Assembly (NCBI GenBank): GCA_033819885.1
Contig: JAQYUZ010000057.1
Span: 1-64,000 of the forward strand
Source: Microbotryomycetes sp. JL201
Lineage: Eukaryota > Basidiomycota > Microbotryomycetes
DNA: 64,000 nucleotides
Direction of reading: 5' to 3'
The notes below the pieces were generated by a model that saw nothing but the letters and a program-made list of their open reading frames with translations, did no database searches and had not been told where the DNA came from. This document shows, one piece after another, positions 34,665 to 45,204 of the stretch. Positions within the stretch are counted from its first letter, which is position 1, and each line of letters begins with the position of its first letter. The position numbers and the translations under genes are program-made.

Positions 34665-34826
34665 TCTCATGTCTGCGTTTGCTACATTTCCAGTTGGCGT
34701 TTTTGCGCGTGATTCCGAGGCGAGACTCCTGTCAATTCTTTTCCCTTTTACCATCAGCTCGGGCGATCCCAGACTGAATTCGGTTCCGTTCCATCTTCCC
34801 ATCACTTGCTCACTACACAGCACAGC

Positions 34827-35527
34827 ATGTATAAACTTGCCACTTTTGTCGCTGTCGTGTCGTTGTTTGCCTCTCTGGCGCTCGCCCAGCTGCCCGGCGA
34901 CGCTCCAGCTTGCGGCAACTTGTGCATCGACGTCAAGTTGAATCAAGAGATCGGCGACCTGGCGCCAGGTACCAGTCCCAATGATGTTGGTCAGTATACC
35001 GAGCGGAATCGGCAATGACGCACTAACGTGACTCCTGACCTCTTCAGCTGCACTTTGCAACACGCCCACGTTTGTCACGGCGTACAACCAATGTGTTGCC
35101 GACAACTGTCCAGCCGGAGATGTTCCGGCCGCTTCTGCAGCGTTTGCTTCTTGGTGCTTGGCAGCTCAAGCGTCTTTGACGACGACAGCCTCGGCCAGTG
35201 AATCGTCTACCACGACCTCAGCTTCCGACACTTTGGCATCATCAGTAGACACTGTTTCATCGGTACAGTCGAGCTTGAGCTCTCGCTTGTCGAGTTTGAC
35301 GTCGCAATTCTCGCAATCTGCCTCGTCCGTCAGGTCTGTCGCGTCCAGCAGGATTTCTACCGCCACAACCTCGCCAACTCAGGTAAAACAAAATTCTGCT
35401 TGTCATTACATTGAAAGTCGGCTGACCTTGGTCGGCGATTTAGACGGGGTCAGCGACACGCGCACAGCTTGCGTTTCCGTTGATCGGCGGTGCCGCGGTG
35501 GCGGTGTTTGGCTTCGGACACGTTTGA
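34827..35527 (+). CDS. CFEM-like GPI-anchored surface protein
   Basis: A small secreted protein, probably GPI-anchored at the wall or membrane. ATG 34827 is followed by a signal peptide (YKLATFVAVVSLFASLALAQ). The cysteine domain has CGNLCIDVKLNQ, AALCNTPTFVTAYNQCVADN and FASWCLAA. CFEM proteins normally have eight cysteines; I count six here (CxxxC, LC, QC, DNC, WC), so it is a reduced or divergent form. A Ser/Thr-rich stalk follows, then after a GTAAAA...TTTAG intron a hydrophobic tail (LAFPLIGGAAVAVFGFGHV) that fits a GPI signal. The first intron interrupts NDV/AALC and uses a GTCAGT donor. CFEM proteins in other fungi act in haem uptake, adhesion or virulence; none of these can be assigned here. 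Confidence 0.82.
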
Positions 35528-35713
35528 TAAGACAAACGGACATTTGACTGCGCTTCTTGTACGATATGAGCTGCCTCACGCCGAATAGTGTCTTAATGTT
35601 GTTGCCAATCTAGCGTTGCTTGATCTTTGCACTGCCTTTAATTTGAGCCCGGGGATGAGCACAAACTCGAACGTACGGTTCGTGCTTTGTCCAACGTCGT
35701 CAAACATGTCACC

Positions 35714-37353
35714 ATGAAGCTGACCTGGGACAAGCTCAAACGAGCGTTTCGTCCCAGATCAGCTCCAAAAAAAGACTGTCTTGACGTTGCACTTGATGTA
35801 GAGCACCCCAAGGCTCGGTCGTGGTACCAAAATGACAAAGAAGGCTCGCCCAAAGGATCAAACTTGATCGACGGAGGTATAACAGGTGCAGGAAATGGAT
35901 CGAGGCGGTTGGAAGCGACAGTGGACGCGGTTCGGCTACACAGGAGTTTCGACGACAACTCGGTCACGGCGAACGTCGCAGCAGTTGGCGAATGTGACAT
36001 CAAGACGGTCGAGAGACCGGGACGCAGACCTGAACGCGAACCGATCCCGCCAGCAAATTGTTTCAAGGCAATGCCGCGGAAACGGACGAGTCTACGTATT
36101 TCGACGGCCGAGCCTCTAATAAGCGACTGTAGTAGGACCACCACTCGCTCACCTGTGTCCTTGCTCAACTCTGAGAGTGGCCGTGATTCATCATCGGTGC
36201 CTGCCTCGCCAAGCAGTAGCAAAAGTTTGACTCATCCCAGTCCGAGTGTTACGTTTTCGTCTCGGCGTCCTGCTTCAACGTCTCCAAGCCGCATTCGACG
36301 CATGTCTCGTTCATCAACAAGGTCCATACTGTCGTTCGCGGGTCCTCCTTCGCCTGTCACCAGCTTTGGTAGCTCGGGCGAACAAATGAGCAGTGGGCCG
36401 TTTGCATTGGCCACGACTAATCTAGCGTCATCTCCTGCTCGTCTCGCACGACGTGTTTCGTTGTATGTTGCTGCACAAACCGAGAGACCACCTTCGTCCA
36501 TGTCGATAGCCAAACGCAGTAAAACGAGTTTTGGCGTCGGGAATGGCGAAGACACGTCTTCGACTGACGAGGACCATGACAGCTCGCAAGCGCATTGGGT
36601 GCCTGGGCTCAATTTCAAGCTGTCGACAGTATCTAGCAGGACCTCGGTCTATCGTTTGAATTCTGCTGCCGTCTCTGATTCCGAGCTCGGTGCGATTCGT
36701 CAACGTCAAGCAATTGAGCGCTCTTCAACAAAAGTACATACATCATCTCGACCATTCAATAGACCCATTCATCGACGTCATGTCACGATTGACTTTCAAT
36801 TCATCGATTCAAAGGAGGCGTTAGACGAAGACAAGGATTTCGACACACTGACGAGTTTGAATCAGTCAAAGCTTTTGCGAGCTCGCAAGCAATTTCGGCC
36901 AATCTTGACAGAGTTTGAACCAGTCTCGCAACCGACTGTCCGACCTTCGTCGCCCATCAAGTCTTTTTCGTCCGCGTTTGCTCGACGCAATTCCATCGTT
37001 CGAAAGAGCCGATTGCCAAAACTTGCGTCGTCAAGAGATCAAGGTGACGACTTGGTCGCACGCTCAAAATCAGTCGCGGCAGGCTCTGAACCAGTTTTCG
37101 CGCGCCGTCAACGCCATTCGTTCTCTTCTCAGACTGCTTGCCCCTCGAACGAGTCCGACGTGCTACTCGCCCGCGATCACGAAGCAGCATGGCCTTTGAC
37201 GCCTGTGCCGATGAGATTTTGTGAGCGTGAAGCGACCAAAGGCGTTTTGCGGGTCAGTTGTTACTAGAAATCGTAACGTTCAACAGCTGCCATCACTGAC
37301 ATGAGTCACATTATCGCTTCAAGGTGACAAACCAACCAGAATGCTGCATCTAG
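35714..37353 (+). CDS. Serine-rich unknown protein 1
   Basis: Not recognised. A single large exon from ATG 35714 (MKLTWDKLKRAFRPRSAPKK) encodes a disordered Ser/Arg/Pro-rich protein with many SP and RxxS sites, e.g. SPSRIRRMSRSSTRSILSF and LARRVSLYVAAQTE. Two more ordered blocks are HWVPGLNFKLSTVSSRTSVY and HRRHVTIDFQFIDSKEA. It appears to end with a short last exon: after GVLR a GTCAGT donor and an acceptor CTTCAAG at 37323 give VTNQPECCI and the stop at 37351-37353. The downstream protein 2 has the same arrangement with a final exon starting VTN. Probably a phosphorylated cytosolic or cortical scaffold, by composition only. Confidence 0.65.
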
Positions 37354-37778
37354 CCTGAAACGAAAACTAAAAAAGAGTGTAATCTGTTTGTGCAAACGTC
37401 GTAACACTACATTCTCGGAACGTCTCTTGATTGCATTTTCAAAACAACATGACCTCGTGCTTTGGGGTGTCATCGGGACGCTCGCGTGCGAGCGGCTCGG
37501 CGATGCTCTCGGAACGTCGGTTGCCCTGCGCGCTCTCGGGAGCCAATTTCAAAGTGAGCAGGAGACGGCCTGCGCAACTGTTGTTGCGATACGAGCGAAT
37601 CATCTCGAAACTCGCGACAAGACTCGCCTCGTACAGGTTCTGTTGTTTGGACGGTGTCGATATATCGAGCTCGGGAGCAGCTTTCGCTTGCAAAGAGGCG
37701 CCCCACTTTGTCGGTTGTTACGCTCTCACCACCCTCCGACGCTCATTCGAGCTGGCGGGAAGGGCCAACGAGTGTGTC
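37354..37778. other. Spacer with untranslated leader
   Basis: About 425 bp before serine-rich gene 2. The frame of gene 2 stays open upstream to 37431, but the translated stretch (Cys-rich, unlike the downstream composition) looks like chance, so I treat it as leader. Confidence 0.35.
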
Positions 37779-38910
37779 ATGCCTAGTGCTCCATTGAGGA
37801 GACGCTCGTCGACTGCGCCTGACTCGAGCGTCAGTGACGCTGCAGCAACGACGTCAATGTTGACTGACGCGGAATCCTCTGACGCCAAGACGGACCCCGC
37901 CCTCGGCAACGACTCGGTGTTTACCCCATTTGCACACGGACTGAGGCTCTGGATGTCGAAATCGGACACAGACAAACACCAGTCGATGACGACACTGACC
38001 GGAGAGGCCCGAGCTCAACAACCTTGGCTGCCCGTGACGGTCGAGCAAAACGGCAAGCGCGTGTTCGCACGTCGCAAGAGTTTTATTCAGGCGAGATCAA
38101 AGACGGACACGTCGTCTCCGCCTCCTTCGCCGACTCGCAAGCTGCGACATGCGTTTGGCGTTGGCGACGATGGCGAAGAGGACAGCGTACAATACATCAG
38201 CATGTGGCCAAGAGAGACTGGTCACGATCGACAACTGTCTGATGACGATCTTCCGTTGATCAATCCGTTCAAGTCGCTGTCCGGGTCCGTCGTCGTGCCG
38301 CCGCCACCGTGCTTGTTTCCGCTCAGTCCGCCAGCGACTGTACTCAATACTCCTCAATTGACACAACAAAACGAGCAAAACTCTCTCTTGCGCCGTGCAC
38401 CGTCACTGTCACGGCTGCTCGCGAGGAAAAGCTCGATGACATCGAACGATGCGACCAAGTCGTTTGCAAACTCGCTCCGCAGACGGTCAACAACTGCCTT
38501 GTTCAAATTGGGCTCGTCCAAACACGGCCATTCGTCGTCCACGGCATTTCCGAACGGACCCGTTTCGCCGAGTTCGAGTTTGATTCCTCCATTGTGCGCG
38601 ACCGCGTTTCCGTCGATGGTCCAGACCGACTTGTATCGCAGTCAAAGCGACTCTCGCACAGCTGTCAAAGACAGAGACGCGGCCGGACCCATGTGGCAAC
38701 GAGAGCTCGGGGTCCTGAGCGAAGGCTTTGGCACTCTCGACCTTCATAAAACGCATTACGAGGCGTATGCGACTGGATTGAAAATGCTCATGGTCAGTCG
38801 TTGCAAAGGCCTGTGGGGCAGTCTACCTCTGACGTGCTGACGTTGCGCAGGTGACGAATCCTGATGAACCGGATGACTTGACAGACACTGTGATTGGCAA
38901 GGCGCTATAG
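37779..38910 (+). CDS. Serine-rich unknown protein 2
   Basis: Not recognised. The likely start is ATG 37779 (MPSAPLRRRSSTAPDSSVSD). An in-frame ATG at 37449 would add about 110 residues of atypical, Cys-rich composition. The protein is disordered and rich in Ser, Arg and Pro, with blocks FTPFAHGLRLWMSKSDTDKH, RVFARRKSFIQARSKTDTSS, SLLRRAPSLSRLLARKSSM and GPMWQRELGVLSEGFGTLDL, the last followed by HKTHYEAYATGLKMLM. After a GTCAGT donor the last exon reads VTNPDEPDDLTDTVIGKAL. The shared terminal exon pattern and composition with serine-rich protein 1 suggest an old tandem duplication. Function unknown. Confidence 0.65.
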
Positions 38911-39126
38911 CGTCAATGATGGACACTTTTTTTTTCTGCTGTTTCAACTTGGGATCGTTTGGCGCTGGCTCGTCCAGATTTCCTTTTCTTGCACTTTGTT
39001 TTGCGACTGTAGTAGCGACTGTGGTACCTCTTTCGAATCGAGCTACTACATGTGATGGACAAGCTCGATAAAACGTACGTATTGCATACAAGCAAACATT
39101 GACATGATCCGAAACCGTACATGGCG

Positions 39127-39856
39127 TCATTCGATGATTTCGACAAAGCCTTGAACGACCAAATTTTCCACATCTTCCCTCTGCATATAATACTGGCTAC
39201 CTTTGCTCAGCGACAGTTTTGCTCCGGACAATGTTTCGACGTCTCCGACTTCTTTGAGCACCCTGACGGTGACAAACAAGTCTTTTGGAGGTTCGGCGTC
39301 TGTGCCACCGCCCAACAAATCAATGACGTCGAGTAATTGCGGCCCTTGCATGCCAGGTTCGTCTGGATCTTCAAAGTAGGACGACTTGAAATCGAGACAC
39401 AAGTCCGAGTAAGCTTTCGCAAACGCTTCATCTACGGGGTCCATGTTTCGTCTGACATCGGTTTCTTGACCAAAAGCGGCAGACAGAACTCCACCCTTGT
39501 CCCAAAAATGTTGTTTGATCGTTTCGATTCGTTGATCGAGGTACAAAGCCAAGGCACGTTGGTTGCGCTTCAAGACGATCGCGTTGACTGTCATTTCAGC
39601 CTGAGTACCTTGCGAGGGCATTTCAGCTTGAGATGACTGGTACAAGGACGCGGTTTGCATCAATGCTTGAGACAGAGACCTTGACTCGCGAGTGACGGTC
39701 CTGACGAGCTCAGTGTTGAATGGCAGCAACGTTCGAGTTTGGTCAGACCGGTGCGCGTCCGTGACGAGGTGTTGCGCATGGTCGCCGATCACTGTTTTCC
39801 GAGTACGGTCAGGCCCTTTTTGAGGTTGATGAGATACGAGACAAGGTGGACTGACT
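39127..39856 (-). CDS. PSF1: GINS complex subunit PSF1
   Basis: PSF1 is a subunit of the GINS tetramer of the CMG helicase. The main exon gives GDHAQHLVTDAHRS, LLPFNTELVRTVTRE, then KRNQRALALYLDQRIETIKQ, GGVLSAAF, EAFAKAYSDLCLDFKSSYF and the C-terminal PPKDLFVTVRVLKEVGDVET with SKGSQYYMQREDVENLVVQG, which align with Psf1 across its full length. There is no ATG in frame in this exon. The best solution is a 64-nt intron (39792-39855) with donor GTCAGT, branch CCTGAC and acceptor AACAG, which joins an upstream A (39856) to TG (39791-39790), making MIGDHAQ, the usual PSF1 beginning. The start codon would thus be split by the intron. The identity is sure; the split start is a prediction. Confidence 0.9.
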
Positions 39857-40511
39857 GTCTGCGGGCGGGATTCGAGCCCTTTAATGCCGCCAAGTCGTTC
39901 ACTGAGCGAACTTTTGGCTGCAGGACAGTTGATACAGTGTCAATGTTGGAGAACGGTGCTGGTTTGTCGCACACGGGTGGTTGCAGGTGATGCTAGGACA
40001 GATGCGTGCTCGTCCTGTGCACTGCGCCGCCTGGACCCGCCATGCTAGTGTCGACCGAGTCGCTTCTCGTTTGAACGTACATCAGCTACTTTGTGGCCAC
40101 GTCGCCGACTTGCAGACTGGTCGATCGGCCCTTTGGCAGTCTGGCGACAGCACGGCGCGCGTCGCGACGCGTGAGTTTCTGCAGCCGAGGTTGACACGAA
40201 AGGCTGTCGCGCCGTGGTGATGTACTGGTGGCGAGCAGGCAGACCGGATGAATGCTATCGAACGAGGACCGAATTAGCCAGACTGTCGCGCTGCGAGAGA
40301 CGTCGTTTTCAAGATCATTTGACACACACTGAGTCGAATTTGATGAATGCTCACCTACCCTGTATTCGATTGCGAGAACTCTTGAGGACCAGTATCGTGA
40401 TCGTCTTGGCTCGCTGGGCGATCGGCGTGGGGTGCTGCGGGCGGCTGCGACGCGTCCGAGCGCGCGCACGCGCGTCCGCGCCCGTCCGACGTCTCCTCGC
40501 TTTCCGCACAG
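39857..40511. other. Divergent promoter region downstream of window's PSF1 start
   Basis: About 650 bp upstream of PSF1 (-) and of the hypothetical gene near 40.5 kb (+). It includes long GC-rich open frames on both strands (Arg/Ala-rich translations such as RVRARARASAPV), which I take as compositional. The 5' exon of the hypothetical gene probably lies within it. Confidence 0.35.
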
Positions 40512-40947
40512 ACCCTCGTCCGCCGCAAGGCACAGACCACCGACACCGAACCAGACTCGTTTGCTCGCCTGTCGGAGCACTTTCGGCTACAGTTGCACTG
40601 CCGAGGTGAGCCACGTGAGCGGGAACGGCCTCGCACGCGCGTCAGAGAACCGTCTCCCGATCGCCCACAGGCTGACATCGGGTTTGCGCATCAAGTTTAG
40701 AAAACTGTTGGATCGTGACACAATCAAGTTGGACGCGCGTGTGCAACACTTTAAGCTCAAGACAGCCGCCGTAAGTGTCGCGAGCCCGGCCAACGGTCAA
40801 TTTACGCGAGACACGCGCCTGATTTTGGATCTCGGTCGTCTGCAGGGCACCAGTAGCGCGTCAGAGGCGCCTTTTATCGCTCACTTGCATCGCAACGACA
40901 TTCGTAACGTCCTTGGTCAAGACCAGCGACCCAAGGTCAGCTTCTGA
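40512..40947 (+). CDS. Small multi-exon hypothetical protein, 5' end unresolved
   Basis: A short spliced reading frame can be followed that changes frame at good splice sites. It begins after a pyrimidine-rich acceptor (CTTTCCGCACAG) as TLVRRKAQTTDTEPDSFARL and SEHFRLQLHCR. A 40-nt GTGAGC...GTCAG intron leads to ENRLPIAHRLTSGLRIKFRK and LLDRDTIKLDARVQHFKLKT. A GTAAGT...CTGCAG intron leads to GTSSASEAPFIAHLHRNDIR, ending KVSF at 40947. The helical, charged middle looks like a real protein, but I recognise no family and could not place the start codon. It could instead be the long leader of the serine-rich gene at 41007. Confidence 0.4.
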
Positions 40948-41006
40948 GGGCCCGAGAAACATCTAGCCAAACGAGCTGACAACCCCCTCCCTCGCAAGCG
41001 GATAGA

Positions 41007-44000
41007 ATGTCGCCCGTTCAGGCCCGCATCCACGCGTCGCAGAGCGACTACTTTGACGGCACGCATACACTTGTCGATGGCCGTCATGTGCTGCAACCTA
41101 TGACGCCGCCTCAGCGCAAATTGCGGGAACAGCAGCGAGCCATGCACGAGCACGTCGTCAAAAGCGCATCCACTTCAACCAGCGGCACGTCATCCAGTCG
41201 CGCCTTGTCGTCCGCAGCGTCCACGTCAAGCGGATCGAGCGGACCCCGCTCAACGATCGGCCGAAAACTAAAGTCGCTCACTTGGGGCTCGAAAAAACTG
41301 CTGGCGTCGGCTCCGGCGGCACCTTCATCACTGTCACAATCGACGCTGGCGCCGTCTCAATCTTCAGACTCGACTCGGGCGCTCGAACGTCCAACGACGC
41401 CAAAGCTGATGCGGCCACCCGCTTCGCCAATGTCGCCAAACTCGCCTTTTACTGGAGCCGAGCAGAGACACTCGACGTTGGTCGCCTTTCCACGCCCTCC
41501 AGTTCCTCAGCAACACGCAGTCAGCGCAATCCTCCCCTCGCGCGAACTGTTTCAGAAGAGCGACTCTGCTTCAATCGTTTCGACGCACAAGACGACGTCA
41601 TCATTTGCATCATCGTCATTGTTCATGCACACGGACGACGAGGATGGCTCGTACTCGGAAGCGACATCAATCTCGAGCTTGTCATCTGTCAACAGCGCAA
41701 AACTCTGGCGCCTCAAGGGCTTGTCTGACGCCCCAACTCTGAACGGAGCAGGTGGCCTGCTTGCTGTGCAAGAAGTCGACGAAGACAACCTGAGCGTGGC
41801 CGAGTCGAGGAGGGCGTCGAGACGCAACTCGGCATCAGTCGCCGACTTTGTCGCGGCCATGCTTGCCGCGCCAGACACTCCCGAACGTCCACGTCGCTGG
41901 TCAGCCTCGTCTGCTCATCCGATGCGCGACTCGCCAAAATCTCGAGACGTGTCTGCATCTGACGGCGACGACGAGGGCGACTTGCCCGCCAGGTTTGTGA
42001 CCGCGAAACAACCTCGTCAGCAGTCAACGAAGCCTGTCAGCGCGTTCAACGGACCACGATGGACACCGGGCCACAGCGTCCGGATACCTTCAATGCGATT
42101 CGACGGCCTGGCCATGGATCAGGCGTTCGAAGAGATCGAGAAGCGTGTGGAAGGGTCTCCGCGCAGGCGCGCTCCTGTCACAAACAGCGAGCTCAAGAGT
42201 CATCGCAGACGAACACGTGTTTTGAGCACGTACAGGCCGACATCGACGCTACCTGACGCTCTCCAAGTTCACCCCTTGTCACCACAGTCCAAGGTTGAGC
42301 GAGGCACGTTGACCTTGTCTGCTGATGACCTCGAGTCGTTGCGCGCGCCGTCACCCAATCCGTCAATTGCACCGTCGGCGCGAGATGTCGAAGCTCGTCA
42401 CGAGTCTTTGCTCGAGCAAATGATGCTCGGACCCGATACTGCTCGCCCAGCTTTGTCGGCCTCGAAGCGCACGCTCGTACGACCGGCTCCTGTTGATGTC
42501 GAGCTGGCCAACTTGACATTCTTTGGTCCAGTGCAAGAAGGACCTCGCAGCAGGTCACCGTCAGGTCGATCTCCGCGTGCGAGATCACCCATGTCGGCTC
42601 AACCTGCGTCTGTTGGTGCGCCGCTCTTGTCACCCCTCGTCGTCAACACTGCACGCGTTTCTGCCCCTGCTGTTGTCAGCAAGAGTACGCTCGGCACTCC
42701 AATCTCACTCGTTTCAGACAAGCCAACGCAAATAGCGACGACGCCGACGTCACCGATCCCGAAAGTGTGCATCTTTGCTCCAAATTCTCAGCTGGCCCAG
42801 TCGTCAAGCGAGGCAGAGTCCCTGGCGGCTATCGAACGAGGCACGATCGAGCCAAAAGTGACCACGCCCATGTCTGTCAAGGTGGTCGAGCCGAAACGCG
42901 TGGTGAGAATGTCGACGCGTGCGCCACCGAGACCCAACAAATCGTTGAGGCGCAAGCCTTCGTTGCCATTGTTGGACGCGTCCAAGTCGAATCGGATCGA
43001 AAGCAGGTCAAAGACGCCGCCTTTGCCTTCACCATCATCCGTTTTGACAAGTACGCCGAGGTTGGTCGACTTTAAACGGAGTTCGGCAGCGAGTTCGGCG
43101 GGCAGCGACTGTGAGGCACAACTCGACAACCTCCTGAATAAATTGAATCAGCCCTACAGTCCACCTGCGCCTGTGCGATCAAGTCCCCGACCTTCGCCGA
43201 CGATCGTTGTCGAGTCAGTGGCCGCTACAGCAGTGGCAACAACACCGATCAAGCGAGACTTTTCAGAAGACAGCTTGTCCCGCGAGAGTCCATTGAGACC
43301 TAGAGTGTTTGTGACGGACGCCGACGCCCACGTTCACGACCGAGATGAGCTGGACGAGGACGAAGACGAGCGTAAACGTTTGACGATCCTGAGACAACAT
43401 GACGACGAGATGGCGGAACGTAGCGAGCAGGATCGAGTTCGATTGGACGAGATTGCTCAGATGATGATGGCTGCCGCGACACAGAACGGCAGATGGACGC
43501 CTACAAATTGTGCCGAAGACGAATCGACGACGACTCCGGGTGGTGCAGGCGAGCTCGTTCGTGACGCATCTCCTGCACTCGAGTCACCTGTCGATCCTAG
43601 CATGAGATTGTCGACGACGCGCGTGGGAACGTCGAGCAGTCCCGAGGCCGTGGCCGCTCCGGCAACGTACAAGTCCCGTCCGCTATCTGCCGTCTTTGAA
43701 GAAGAGGACGACGTCGGCGTCGATACTGCGTCGGTGTACAGCGACGACGGGCGTGCCTTGCCCGAGCTAGTCGACGAGCAGCAGGACGACGACGTCCAAG
43801 GCGCGGAATCGCCATCGTCATTGTCTCGACGGTCGTCTGGCGCCAGTAGGGACGTGCCTCGTCTGGCCCCTGCGGCCATCATTTTCGACCCGATCGAGCA
43901 AGAGATTAATGCGACGCTCGCTTCGATCGAAAGCCATCCTGCGTTTGATCCGAGCATGTTTTCGTTCAACACGGCGCCACAGGCACCATCGTCGGCCGTT

Positions 44001-44374
44001 GCCCCGAGCGACTCTTTTACTTCTTCGCGGTCTTCGATTGCCTATTTGGCAGGATCGCCTAAAACGACACTGTCTCATTCGAGGACGATCAGCAGCGACC
44101 TGAATTCAATGTTCAGTCAAGACGATCTGTCGTCTGTCGCGTCTTCACCTGTTCATCGAGTCGTTGCAACTCGGTACGTGTCGCATTACCGCAGACCCAG
44201 TTTGGCCGGTTCGAGGTCGAGTGTTGGAGCTTTGTCAGAGTCGAGCGGGTCGTTTGACGAAGCGAGCGAATTGGGCGTTGTCATGATGGGTCAGAGGGTC
44301 AGTTGTACTTATGAGGTTGGATTGGCTTTGTAAGGGGGAATCGTGTTGGTGTATAGGTTTGCATCATGTCGTAA
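41007..44374 (+). CDS. Large serine-rich unknown protein 3
   Basis: Not recognised. ATG 41007 opens a single exon of about 1,100 codons (MSPVQARIHASQSDYFDGTH), followed by a short last exon: donor GTCAGT after GQR, acceptor GTATAG, then VCIMS and the stop at 44372-44374. The protein is mostly disordered, rich in Ser, Pro, Ala and Arg, with many SP motifs (RSRSPSGRSPRARSPMSAQ). Possible ordered segments are MRFDGLAMDQAFEEIEKRVE and HDDEMAERSEQDRVRLDEIA, the latter probably a coiled coil. Acidic runs occur at DRDELDEDEDERKR. Composition and single-exon layout resemble the two serine-rich proteins upstream. Such proteins in fungi are often cortical or polarity scaffolds, but there is no family evidence here. 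Confidence 0.7.
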
Positions 44375-45204
44375 CAAAGCCGGTTCTCGTACTCGATTTG
44401 CGTCGCTTCGCACTTTCCCGTTCAAAGTCGCGGCGTGAACAATTTCGACTCGTCGCTCGTGCGCGCGCGCCAAAGACAGTGCTCGGGTTTAATCATTTCA
44501 TGCCAGCATGCGCCCGAGTCTTTGTTATCATCAACAGTGCGAGAGAATTTTCATCATGAGCAGCTCGGTACATGCATGCAGGTGCGCGTCAGACTCGATC
44601 ACTCGCTCGTCGACCGTTGGCGCTCGAGCTCCCCTGTTTTCACCGCATGCACGGACGCGACCCGACAGTTGCCGACGCTTTCCAGTGCATCAAAGGATCT
44701 TCATGTGGAGGCGGAGCACCCTTGTGCCCCCGTTTGCAGACGCTCGGCCCGTTTTTCGCTTCTTGTTCTTTTTGCATTCACTTTTCCTTGGTCGCGCCTG
44801 TGGACTTGTCTCACTGCTTGCCCGCTCAAACTCCATGACCTCGTCATCGTCCTGCCTACAGTGCATTTTGGGCCAACTCCTTCGGCAGCGGATCGGCTGA
44901 GGCGTGCCGATCCGACTCGGCTTCGACAACAAAGTCACACGATGAAACGAACGACACACGACTCTGTTCATCGCTATCCGGACGCGAGCTTATGTGAGTC
45001 ATACGTGCCTTGATTGCGGCCGTCGACCTCTGCTTTGAAGAGCAGAGTCGTGGACGTTGGCAGGCTCTTCAAGGTGCTCGATATTCCGATGAAACCCGGT
45101 CAAACGATTGACTTTATTGTCTTGTCGGAAAGGCAGAGCGCCGTCTCGCGGCGCAACCGCTCCTGAATCGTTTGCGGTCCAACACCGCCACCACATGTAC
45201 ATGT
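44375..45204. other. Gene-free stretch before the palindrome
   Basis: About 830 bp. A plus-strand open frame of 192 codons ends at 45013, but its translation is Cys/Arg-rich and unlike any family, and other frames are open as well, so I take it as chance. The stretch ends with a short repeat (45121-45170) that recurs at the centre of the neighbouring palindrome. Confidence 0.4.
45121..45170 (+). repeat. Short direct copy of palindrome-centre sequence
   Basis: The 50 bases (core GTCGGAAAGGCAGAGCGCC, then a CGGCGCAACCGCTC segment) match 46105-46155 at the inner end of the left arm and the palindrome centre, in the same orientation and with a handful of differences. The core also occurs inverted at 46171-46190. 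So the same junction sequence marks the outer left side and the middle of the structure. Confidence 0.7.

Noticed and set aside
37431-37778. N-terminal extension of serine-rich protein 2
   Set aside because: Although open, the translation is Cys-rich and unlike the rest of the protein; the ATG at 37779 is the more natural start.
39860-39935. tRNA-like T-loop (GGGATTCGAGCCC) near the PSF1 start
   Set aside because: The five-base T stem does not pair on either strand and no matching acceptor stem or A box is seen at the right distance.
40086-40678. Long minus-strand open frames, Arg/Ser/Ala-rich
   Set aside because: Explained by high local GC and a CG-repeat stretch (about 40450-40500); no conserved blocks.
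44435-45013. 192-codon open frame on the plus strand
   Set aside because: Cys/Arg/His-rich translation without family features, with other frames open in the same stretch; there is no splice or codon pattern like neighbouring genes.
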